Shown: positions 54,497 through 63,298 of the stretch, one piece after another | Position numbering within the stretch: position 1 is the first letter of the stretch | Layout of the letters: every line of letters begins with the position of its first letter | Assembly: GCF_000090795.2 (NCBI RefSeq) | Contig: NW_003546426.1 | Span: forward strand, 1-63,298 | Source of the DNA: Amphimedon queenslandica | Lineage: Eukaryota; Porifera; Demospongiae; Haplosclerida; Niphatidae | Direction of reading: 5' to 3' | DNA: 63,298 nt | Program-made: the position numbers and the translations under genes | The notes under the pieces: model-generated | Databases searched by the model: none | Told to the model about the DNA's origin: nothing | Seen by the model: the letters and a program-made list of their open reading frames with translations, nothing else

Positions 54497-54839
54497 CATG
54501 ATTCATTTTAATTGTAATTTTGACTTCTTCATAGACATTACTCCTGAAGATATCTCCTTCATATCAAGTGGTCTTGAAACTTGCAGCAAGGAGACATTGA
54601 TTTCATTCTCAAGGAAGTTCTTAAAATATAGCTTAGAGGAGGATTGGGTGAGGGATTGGGTTTCCCCAAATTGGCTGAATGTGATGTGCATACTCACTAA
54701 TTGGATGACAAAAGAAAAACGTCAGGGTCATTTGGTAACTAAAGCAGAGCTGGCAAGAAAGATCCGTACATTTGGCAATGAGAATAATAATACTGAATTT
54801 CAAATAGTAGGACGGAGACTACTTAGCAAAGGTATATAA
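51193..54839 (+). CDS. ROC/COR/DEATH paralogue with degenerate GTPase motifs
   Basis: Five exons (51193-51222, 51268-51403, 52262-54309, 54363-54396, 54535-54839) join in frame to 850 residues; an alternative acceptor at 52190 also keeps frame and adds 24 residues. There is no NHR domain. The region aligned with the neighbour's GTPase keeps the hydrophobic pattern (SLIKIWDLSVHSNAFHFLRY against KWIHLLDSGGQPQFTDLLRM), but the switch DxxGQ is DLSVHS and no GxxxxGK[ST] P-loop is visible, so it should not bind GTP in the normal way. The middle holds a COR-like block (SWLFLRGALEHRENIFMNKE, LHEIAKECGIEEDFEDFCG). The C-terminus is a death-like domain (LITFSRKF-type helix, EDWVRDW, NWLNVMCILTNWM, KAELARKIRTFG). 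The CA run at 54410-54493 is in the last intron, not in the protein. Family call good; function not known. Confidence 0.75.
51680..51889. mobile_element. MITE family M1 variant, 210 bp
   Basis: The left end TACTGTACAAGATGATTTAT mirrors the right end (TACTGTACAAGATGAGTTAT on the other strand). The centre shares TTGGTGATTAGCAG and GAGCATGCTCAATGG with the 20609 copy, but the termini differ, so it is a sub-family. It sits in intron 2 of the degenerate ROC gene. Confidence 0.8.
54408..54493. repeat. (CA)n microsatellite in an intron
   Basis: About 42 CA units between the last two exons of the degenerate ROC gene. Confidence 0.97.
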
Positions 54840-55448
54840 AGTGTCTCTAATTATCATACACTCATATCATATAAAATAGTAATTCAAGAGACTAACACTC
54901 TTAATAGAAGACCTAGTGATATATCTAGTAAGTGTAGCAGTGTAATCATAAGTGGATTAACACCTAAATAATTTCATAAAATAATAAACCACTTTTGGTT
55001 TACAATTTACGTACTTTACTTGATATTCTTAGGGCAAAACTGACAGGTTTCTGACTTATAGCAGAAGCAACTATTCATGTAGACAATACCTCAGGTTTAA
55101 ATGGTAAAGTCGTTGGTGCCAAGATCATAATTATATTATACTTCATCTAAACTCTTAATTGGGTGGGTTGGTTATTTGACACCCAATGACAGTATGGGAG
55201 GTCGTCTGGACTATAATACCCTTAATGTTTTACATTCTTCTAGTTATTATACTATCATTGATCAAGTAGATCATTTTATAAATAATTATAAAATACATAG
55301 ATAGTACATGTAGTAGAGTATAGGACTTTTGCTCTACAAGTATAAAAGTAAACTCTAATCGATCTGTGATGTGAGTAGGCGTGTCTAAGCCACACCCATA
55401 TCACACGTAGCTAGCTAGCTACTAGCTAGTCAACTAGTCAAGGTGAAG
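54840..55448. other. Spacer before the CD36-family gene
   Basis: 3' flank of the ROC paralogue and promoter of the CD36-like gene. A palindromic AGCTAGCTAGCT run lies at about 55408-55420. No gene seen. Confidence 0.5.
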
Positions 55449-58400
55449 ATGTTAAAAAGTCGTCGAATATGCTGTTGTGTCTGTGGATCAGGTTGCACAG
55501 TAGTCTCTCTCATACTTCTTTCTCTTGCTATTGCTTTAATCATCGAATTTCCGTCTCTTTTGGATCATATGGTGAATGAAGTGAGCCTTGTTATTCTGTT
55601 TTCCAGACATCACTTGGTGTAAATTATTATAGAAACTGACAATCCTACCCGGTCATTCCTCCTATGAGCAGTTAAAGGATCCTAGTCTACCCGTTTATAA
55701 AGATGTCTACTTTTTTAACTTGACTAACCCTGTGGAGTTCAGCCAGGGAGCAAGACCAATTGTCAACGAGGTAGGACCTTACAGCTACAGGTTAGTATCA
55801 GCACTCCTTTTTATATTATTTTAAATTAGAGTGGCTGATATTTATGCATCACAGCTGCTGCTTTATAACTAGTCAAGTTTCAACTGACTTGTTGATTAGT
55901 ATAAGGGTCAGTTTTACAGTTTCATATTCAAACCAAAATGAACCCTCAATTAAGTGACACCTCTCCATAACGTACAGATGCTGTTGTCCCGGCATTAGGT
56001 AGTGTAGAAAAGAACCTCTGTCTAGTAGGACCTCTCTGTTTTGTATAACAGATGAGATTTACTGTCCCCAACACATCTACATGTGTGCAAATTAAGTAAT
56101 GGCTGGCCCACAGGTGTCCACATCTTAGAGAGGTTTAATTGTACTACATGTAGCTTCCTCACAGCTACTTAATGAATAATAGTATATACATTGTACACAG
56201 TGATATAATCTCCCTTTTTGTTATTCCACAGGGAGTATAGGATCAAGTATTTCAATACATCAGATCTTCTCGATGGAGATAATGTCCTTCAATACACTCA
56301 AAGAAAAACCTTCCACTTCTCTTCTTCTACGTCACAGAACAATACGTCAGAGACTGATACTATATGTACTATCAACATACCATTAGTGGTAAGCATCAGT
56401 TTCACTTTATTGAATTGCTAAACTTAGCAAATACACATGGACTAATGTAAATTGTAAAATCAATAATAAAATGCCTAAAATTGAATTATTGTAATACAGT
56501 GTATATCCAAACACCTTTGGCAGTAATGGATTTTATTTTGCCAGTATAGTACAGTGTGGTTGTGTGGTTGTGTGTTACTATATGGGATTGTAGGGTTTCC
56601 CATAATGCTAAGTGAGCTAAAAAGCATGCTTGAATATTGATTGAAATCAGTTCATAGTTCTAAGCATGATAAGCAGAGCCTGAGTGGGACATCAGAGATT
56701 TTCTGACCATTTCGTTCAATTATTGTCTGACTGAATTCACCATTTTGTATGAACAACATAATTTTTAAAATTTAATGATATAAATTAATTTTTATTATTA
56801 TAACACAATAAACAATTTATCATGTCTGACCACAGGGTTTCCTACAAAGTGTGAGCTAAACAGCATGAGCTTCATGAGCTGACATGACATTTGGAAAGCT
56901 TTAAATTCATAAAAATCCAATTTTGATTGGAATTAGTTCAAATTTTCTACACAACAAACGAAGATATATAATAAAAATGTCTCTTAGTCATTTTTGGCAA
57001 AATTTGGCCAACGACTTAAAGTGAAATGGAAACTTGATATACAACGTAAGAGCATGTATGTGTATCCGAAAAGGAGATTTTTTATAGCCATTTTTGATGA
57101 AATTCGGCCAAATGTACATTTGTACTACATGTATATACAGGGTCATTTGGCAAGTTGATTGAAATCTGCTCAAAATTTCTAAACAATATAAGTATAAGTA
57201 CATGTACATGCATGCCAAAATCCTGTGGGATGAACTTGTTATAACTGCTGTAGTGATTCTGTTCAAAGCTGCTCCAAAGCATGCGTTGTGAGAAATCTTG
57301 ATCCTGTAAATGTATGTGCTACATGTATATAACTCCAATATTAATTGAAACCAGTTCAAACCCACAACATCAATATTTTTATTTTGGGATCTCATTCATG
57401 CTGTGCTGAAATTTGGGGACGTTATATTTTACACATTAGTCACATGTGGATAGTTTAAAGTTGTTTATACATGATCATGTGATCCTAATACACGTACCAA
57501 TTCCTGTTTATTCCTAGTTTGTATGACTCTTATACTCTTTATTGTAGGGAGCAATCACTCAAGTGTTAGGATTAGAGAATAAAGCATTACGTTTCCTTGG
57601 TAAAATGTTACTGAAAGCTGAGATAATAATTAGAGGAGCTAAACTGTATGTCTGTCAACCGGCAAGTGCGCTTGTATTCAACTATACCGATCCACTAATA
57701 CAATGGCTGCATTCTAGTAATGACCTTCGGAGATTAGGATTGAATCTTCCAACTGATTATGTATCTCTGCAGAAGAATAATTCAGCTGACGATTCTCTTC
57801 CTAGCAAGATATACACTGGTCATGATGATATCAGTAAACTGGGTCAGTTTATTCAATGGAACAATCTGACAAACTTAGGAATATGGCCAGGAGATACAGC
57901 TAATAAGATTAATGGTACTGAGGGTCTTGTGTTTCGTCCTGGTCTTAAAGAAGGGGATTCACTTTTTGCATTTGTTGATGATACTGTGCGTTCCTTTCCA
58001 CTTGAGTATAACGGGTCTATTGATATTAAAGGACTACCTGCTTTTCGTTATGCCCTTCCAATGGAAGTATTTGATAGTGCATTTAAGAATGAAGATAATG
58101 CTCGCTGGGGGTCATGGTGTCCGGATGGTCTCATTTACCTTGGAGTTATACAAGTATGCATATTGTGATTTTTTGATGATGTAATTGTAATTATGACACA
58201 GACACCAAGTGTACCTGTGTTTGGATCTAAAGCACGCTTCTTGGATTGTGAACCTGAACAGACAAGAGATCAAGTGGATGGAATGCTAGTGCCTCATAGA
58301 GAGATGCATGACACTTTCATTAATGTTCATCCTGTAAGTAAAATTAATGTAATTATAGTTTTATACCTAAGATTGTCATCAGTATGTACTGTTCCAATAC

Positions 58401-59015
58401 CGGTATTATTAGCTGTAGTTTTAGCTTTGTGCCTCAGAAAGTTTGAGGCATTTTAAAACAGTTGTTTAGTTAATGTTCTAACTTCCAAGTCACATAGTTG
58501 AACACTAACACTGATTGTTTATTATTTTGTTATTATTTAGACTATTGGCATTAATATTCAATTTCAAAGAATACTCCAACTTAATGTACAAGTCAATAGG
58601 ACAGATGAATTCAAGTAATATGACACTAAATATTAACCATTATTTAGCATGCTTTTATGTAACAGGGAACTCAAGAACATCAATGGGACCATATATTATC
58701 CTGTCCTGTATATTAATGAGGTATTGGTAATTTTTAATAAATAAATTCCATTGTGTTATTAGCATGCTGAATTAACTGATGATTTCAAAAGTTACCTAAT
58801 GAAGAATGGACTTCATCAGATCACTGTTGCTACTGATGTAATGTACGGAGGGTATGCTTTTCTATGTGAGTTTATTTTTTATCTCAAACAGCACTTTATA
58901 ATAATTTCTAATAGTTGTGGTAGCTTTTATTGTACTATTGGCAGCTGTTGTATGTTTTTGGAAAGCAAGATCTAATCGCAGAAGACAGGAATATCAGGCA
59001 ATACCCTGCAACTGA
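55449..59015 (+). CDS. CD36/LIMP-2 family scavenger receptor
   Basis: Exon 1 (55449-55580) encodes a short cytosolic head and the first transmembrane segment (residues about 10-35). Exon 2 from 55633 and further exons (56232-56388, 57549-58152, 58201-58333 and smaller ones to 59015) encode the ectodomain: VYKDVYFFNLTNPVEFSQGA, PIVNEVGPYSYREYRIKYF, then FRPGLKEGDSLFAFVDDTVR and PVFGSKARFLDCEPEQ. The second transmembrane segment (YAFLLVVAFIVLLAAVVCFW-like) is encoded at about 58852-58960. Many N-x-S/T sites fit the heavily glycosylated lumenal domain. Family members carry lipids or lipoproteins, or bring glucocerebrosidase to lysosomes (LIMP-2). The tail RRRQEYQAIPCN has a YxxΦ sorting signal (YQAI), where LIMP-2 uses a dileucine type. 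It ends 54 bp from the convergent EXOSC5. Confidence 0.9.
56590..57300. repeat. Dispersed repeat family D1, compound copy in CD36-like intron
   Basis: Two or three pieces: GGGTTTCCCATAATGCTAAG at 56592, GGGTTTCCTACAAAGTGTGA at 56834, then GATGAAATTCGGCCAAATG near 57100. Likely repeated insertion in the same intron. Confidence 0.65.
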
Positions 59016-59069
59016 ATGAGAATAATTTTCAATCAATATTTTCCAATTTATAATAATGCGTGATTTTAA

Positions 59070-60075
59070 TTATTGTTTTATTCGAGACATTTTACGAGAA
59101 ATAGTTTCACGATAGAAGTCTGTTCTATGAACGGCAGTACTTGATGCTACTGATAGACCTTTTATGTACTACGTAAAAATAAGACACAACATATAACTGA
59201 TAATATAGTACTGTTTTCTTAAGTAAAAATCATTCATGAAGCAATAAGTGCCCAAAAGAGTAAAATCATGTGCTCTCATTGTATATCATACGCTCATATT
59301 TTTGTTCATCTCATTTATACACAGTCAGTTCTAACAACAAACCCTCCTTCAAAAGTTTAGGGTCATTAGAAATTTGCTCTCTCGCCCATTTTGAAAATTA
59401 AGACTAACAAAATCATACCTCTTCTGTATCAAATGATCCTGTTGCATGTGATGCCACCAGTTTCCCTTTCCTATCAATGATGTATGTTAGCTGTGAAGTT
59501 GCAGTCTCTTCCTGTTGTGTAGTGGGATCAGTTAACATGCTACCATCAGAAAGAAAAGCACATTTAATAGCAGAGAATGTAGTCTTCAGTGGAAGACAAG
59601 CGTCAAGAAGCGAGCAGCATAAAGCATGAACCATACAAACAATAACCTAGAAAAGAATAACATATGGTTTTTTGTATTATTATCGATCAAATGCAATTTG
59701 ACAAATTATTGATTACTTACAGAGCCATTGTCACTCTGTATCTGAATGCTGACACTAATGGCAGTATGAGGGTGTAAATGAGTGAGTATCATTGTCTCAC
59801 AGCAAGAGGACATCAATAATTCCAGTTCCTTTTCATATGGGCCGGGCAGACCAGTTTCACTTTTTACAATCACTTCGACAACAGCTTTGTCTACCTTCTC
59901 TCGAGCTGATTTCGCTTCGACAGGGCCGTACACACCGCACGTCACTAAAGAAAATCAAAATACTACATAAAATAAGTCCCTCACCAATTGTGTTCCCTTG
60001 CTTTACTTGAGCAGATCCATCAGCTCTAGTAATGATACCCAGTTCACATTCAATCCCTCTACTCTTTACCTCCAT
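59070..60075 (-). CDS. EXOSC5: Exosome core RNase PH-like subunit Rrp46
   Basis: Exons about 59989-60075, about 59721-59944, 59418-59646 and 59070-59168. The protein starts MEVKSRGIECELGIITRADG, then SAQVKQGNT, VTCGVYGPVEAKSAREKVDK, VIVKSETGLPGPYEKELE, THLHPHTAISVSIQIQSDNG, CSLLDACLPLKTTFSAIKCA, and ends VHRTDFYRETISRKMSRIKQ. This follows human EXOSC5 (RADGSASFLQGDT, GVYGPAEVK, LHPRTSITVVLQVVSDAGS, FRFYRESLQRR). It is one of the six RNase PH-fold subunits of the exosome ring, structural rather than catalytic in animals. The gene is divergent from ACTR2 over 140 bp. Confidence 0.93.
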
Positions 60076-60215
60076 TGTTACCACGTGTCTAATGATATTC
60101 ATAAGTTCTGCGCATGCGCAGTAGGACCACCAACCCATAAGAAGGTTGTGCCTTTTAGGGAGAGTAAAGTGTTTAGGACTTCTTGACAGTTCTTGTACTT
60201 GTTTTTCTCTTCAAG
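60076..60215. promoter_or_regulatory. Divergent promoter EXOSC5/ACTR2 with NRF-1-type site and E-box
   Basis: TGCGCATGCGCA at 60109-60120 fits the NRF-1 consensus YGCGCAYGCGCR perfectly, and CACGTG lies at 60082-60087. Both motifs are typical of bidirectional housekeeping promoters in animals. Confidence 0.65.
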
Positions 60216-62377
60216 ATGGTTGACGCTGCTGGTCACAAAGTCATTGTGTGTGACAATGGTACTGGGGTAAGATAAACTATAAGTGAATGTATGCGTACTG
60301 ATGATTGCCCCGTTACAGTTTGTCAAGTGTGGCTATGCCGGCAGTAACTTCCCTTCCCACATATTCCCGTCCCTGGTTGGTAAACCAATCATCCGCTCTA
60401 CAGCTAAAGTGGGAAATATAGAAGTCAAGGTATGATACCAAAATGAATATATTGTATTTAGTCTTATTGTGTGGCAGGATTTAATGGTAGGAGATGAAGC
60501 AAGTCAGTTACGATCAATGCTGGAGGTGAATTACCCAATGGAGAATGGGATAGTCAGGAATTGGGACGACATGAAGCACGTTTGGAATTACACCTTTCAC
60601 GAGAAGCTTAAAGTAGATACCAAGGACTGTAAGGTATGTGTATCAATCATATATTCACAATATGTACATGTACATGTAATTTATGTGTTATTATTTGATG
60701 GCAGGTCTTATTAACTGAGCCCCCAATGAACCCAACCAAGAACAGAGAGAAGATGATTGAGGTTATGTTTGAGGAGTATAATTTTGCTGGCGTTTATATT
60801 GCCATCCAAGCAGTATTGACTCTGTATGCTCAAGGTAATGTGTATGTCCTTTTATGGTTGTAGTGGGTGTGGTTCATTCTGAAAGCTAATCATTTGTAAA
60901 TTGATGTTTGAGAGTATGGCCTCTTTGCAGGTTTATTGACTGGTATTGTCATTGACAGTGGAGATGGTGTCACTCACATATGCCCAGTATATGACGGGTT
61001 CGCTTTGCCTCATTTGACCCGTCGACTTGACGTGGCCGGGAGGGACATCACTCGCTATCTTATTAAGCTCCTCCTTCTACGTGGCTATGCTTTTAATCAC
61101 TCTGCAGACTTTGAGACAATACGTATGATGAAAGAGAAGCTCTGTTACGTTGGGTAAGTGTATCCTTAGTTATCATTATTATCATCAAGTGTACATTGTG
61201 TGTATTTTTAGTTATAATGTTGAACAAGAGCAGAAATTAGCCACAGAGACAACTGTTCTTGTTGAAAGCTACACAGTATGTGGTATTTTTTTTTCTCTCC
61301 TCTATTGCAACATGCAATCATGCATAATCTTGTTTTTCTTTTTCTCTCCTCTCTTTCAGCTGCCTGATGGTCGTGTTGTTAAATTAGGTGGTGAGAGATT
61401 CGAAGCTCCAGAGGTTTTGTTCCAACCTCATCTTATCAACATTGAAGGGGTTGGTGTTGCCGAGCTTCTTTTTAACACAATACAAGCAGCAGATATTGAT
61501 ACTAGGGCTGATTTTTATAAGCACATCGTTCTTAGCGGTGGTTCTACTATGTACCCTGGCCTCCCATCTCGATTGGAAAGGGAAATCAAGCAGCTTTATC
61601 TGGCTCGAGTTTTGAAAGGAGACACTTCAAAACTTTCTGTAAGTTTTAAAATGGTGTCTTTGACGACTGAATGCCCCCAACTGTGCTTTTTATTATTTAA
61701 AGTTTGTGCTTAATGTGTAATGTGAGTTATTCATAATAATCATATCAAGTGACTATCAGTGATAGCTGAGCATTGTTTATGATAGATTTTTAGTATAGAT
61801 CTCTTTAGTACTTGTGGTGTGCGCTAATGTATTAATTAATGATGTTAAATCAGCACAATTATTGTTTTCTTCATGTGGTGTGAATTAAGAAGTTTTTGAC
61901 ACAAAACAGTGAAGAGTGCCTAGCTGCTGGAGATTGGAGAATGCAAAGGAGAGACCTTTTGGCTATCTTTGATTAATGCTACATGTAACTCTTAGCTAGT
62001 GGATGGGAGAAGTTTCTTATATGCTTCACTGCCTTCATTGTAATCAGTTTCTACTTGTACATGTATGTAATTTGTAGTTTGGTTAGTTAATGTGTCAGTA
62101 ATTTAGTGTGTGTTGCCTTCTATTTATTAATAATTATAATGTACTTGTATTGTATTATTATTATATTTATGTGTACTTATACTATAATATTTCTAATTTG
62201 TAGAAATTTAAAATCCGTATTGAGGACCCTCCCAGACGTAAGCACATGGTGTTCTTAGGTGGAGCTGTTTTGGCTGACATAATGAAAGATAAAGACACAT
62301 TCTGGATGTCAAGGGAAGAATATCAAGAGAAAGGCAAAAAAGTTTTGGAAAAGCTGGGTGTGGCTGTGAAGACATAA
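60216..62377 (+). CDS. ACTR2: Actin-related protein 2 of the Arp2/3 complex
   Basis: Exon 1 is 60216-60266; further exons run to about 62204-62377 and give about 390 residues. It is almost collinear with human ACTR2: [120 protein letters not shown] and [20 protein letters not shown]. The ATP-binding loops (DNGTGF, DSGDGV, GGSTM) are intact. With ARP3 it forms the template for branched actin filaments. The last intron (about 61637-62203) is the largest. A polyadenylation hexamer AATAAA lies at 62778-62783. Confidence 0.98.
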
Positions 62378-62933
62378 TGACTTTCTGTATTTTCCAGTTT
62401 CGTCTTTTAATTGTAGAGTGGGTAGTGCTTTATTTAGAATTGTTCTTATTATTATCAGAACATTTCACTTCTTTTTGTTGTATAATGCTTTTCATGTTTG
62501 CTGGTTTTAGGTAATTTTTAATTATTATTATTATTATTATTATTGTAGCCAGAGGTTTGTGACAAAGTTTTGGTATGTTATACATAAAATTGTCTCACTA
62601 TTGTGTTTCTCATGGGAAGAATTGCCACTGGCAAAATGGTACGTTTGCAATTAGGTGGACCTCATTTTTACAAAAGGTGTAAATGACAGTGGGAACACAT
62701 CCAGGTGTGAGAATACTATATCTGAGGATATGTTTACACTACTCTGTTTTCACATATAAACGGAAACTTTTGATTCTAATAAAGCTTGTGTTTAGCACAC
62801 CTTGAATCTAATTACACATATTCCAGTGTATATGTACATGTACATGCACTCTTTATAATGATAACTTCTTAAATTATTACACATTGAATATTACACATAG
62901 AATGAAAGGTCTTAACAATAAATAATAACTTCA
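62378..62933. other. ACTR2 3' UTR and spacer
   Basis: Contains a (TTA)n run near 62520-62545 and AATAAA at 62778. No gene seen. Confidence 0.6.
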
Positions 62934-63298
62934 TTAAAGTGGTATGACACAATTCTGAGTATTATCGCGCACATTTTTCAAAAATAACATAAAATCAGAG
63001 CCACCAGTACCTCTTGTTGCTAGACTCCCTTCTCCCTTACTCTCACTGTGGACCAGTTTCGATGGATTGACAATGAATCGTGTCACTAGTACTATATGAC
63101 TTGTCCTGAACTTTGTCAGTTCATTCACACACTCATTGTAAGATGAGACAAGTTCAAGATTAGTCTTGTGTTTAATGACATATTCACGAAGTGATGGTAA
63201 GCTCTCAAACCAGAGAAGAAACTGCCTGTGAGCTCGTGGCATGTGCCACCTTTGCAGATCAAGGAACTCCTTGTCAGTCCCACTGTGTTCAACTCCTA
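62934..63298 (-). CDS. Indoleamine 2,3-dioxygenase family, 3' end only (partial)
   Basis: The last coding exon, cut by the window edge; about 120 C-terminal residues are present. It reads KEFLDLQRWHMPRAHRQFLL, then SLREYVIKHKTNLELVSSYN, LTKFRTSHIVLVTRFIV and the hallmark TRGTGGSDFMLFLKNVR, matching the IDO C-terminus (MPPAHRNFL, YHLQIVTKYI, KGTGGTDLMNFLKTVR). IDO opens the indole ring of tryptophan at the top of the kynurenine pathway with a haem cofactor. The haem-ligand histidine lies outside the window. Whether it is IDO1-like or IDO2-like (low tryptophan affinity) cannot be judged. Confidence 0.88.
   Translation of the reverse strand, partial: GVEHSGTDKEFLDLQRWHMPRAHRQFLLWFESLPSLREYVIKHKTNLELVSSYNECVNELTKFRTSHIVLVTRFIVNPSKLVHSESKGEGSLATRGTGGSDFMLFLKNVRDNTQNCVIPL

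Noticed and set aside
54399..54534. His-Thr repeat fused to the death-like domain
   Set aside because: Splice signals remove this CA tract: donor at 54397 and acceptor before 54535 keep the frame from FKFKT to DITPED.

Overview
This is eukaryotic, animal-type nuclear DNA. It is AT-rich, its genes are split by many short GT-AG introns, intergenic gaps are often only 50-300 bp, and one 10-base N run marks a scaffold join. The gene set (short filamin, kinectin/p180, CRTAP-type collagen scaffold, IDO, an axonemal DRC1, a rhodopsin-like GPCR, NHR/ROC/DEATH proteins) points to an early-branching metazoan. The combination of compactness, ACATGT-rich spacers and ROC/DEATH receptors suggests a demosponge of the Amphimedon type. 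That assignment is inference; no marker in the window proves it. Exon structures were read by hand from splice signals and family conservation.

Layout, left to right: (1) 1-4.0 kb, tandem duplication of a small MRPL49/Img2-like gene, the first unit interrupted by a nested inverted-repeat element; (2) intronless GPCR (4.9-5.9 kb, +); (3) intronless DRC1 (-) divergent from TAF6L (+) over 73 bp containing a canonical RFX X-box; (4) a one-exon membrane protein with a PPxY motif, then CRIPT (+); (5) pinin and a kinectin/RRBP1-family gene (both -, 18.8-32.5 kb); (6) a filamin with only five Ig repeats (-) divergent from RSRC2 (+); (7) an ER gene fusing an FKBP prolyl isomerase to a CRTAP/leprecan domain, ending in HEEL (-), divergent from a GALNT (+); (8) two neighbouring ROC/COR/DEATH genes (+), one with an NHR domain and intact GTPase motifs, one with a degenerate GTPase, separated by a broken copy of GALNT exons; (9) a CD36/LIMP-2 family gene (+), EXOSC5 (-) divergent from ACTR2/ARP2 (+), and the 3' end of an IDO gene (-) at the right edge.

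Most genes are unrelated housekeeping genes packed head-to-head or tail-to-tail. The strongest novelty is the FKBP-CRTAP fusion. In vertebrates collagen prolyl 3-hydroxylation uses a complex of P3H1, CRTAP and a separate prolyl isomerase (cyclophilin B), with FKBP65 as a further collagen chaperone; here scaffold and isomerase appear to be one secretory polypeptide. The second is the ROC/DEATH pair, which looks like a locally duplicated innate-sensor or apoptosis family in which one member has become a pseudo-GTPase. Introns and spacers carry several foldback/MITE-like families, including one dispersed repeat seen about eleven times.
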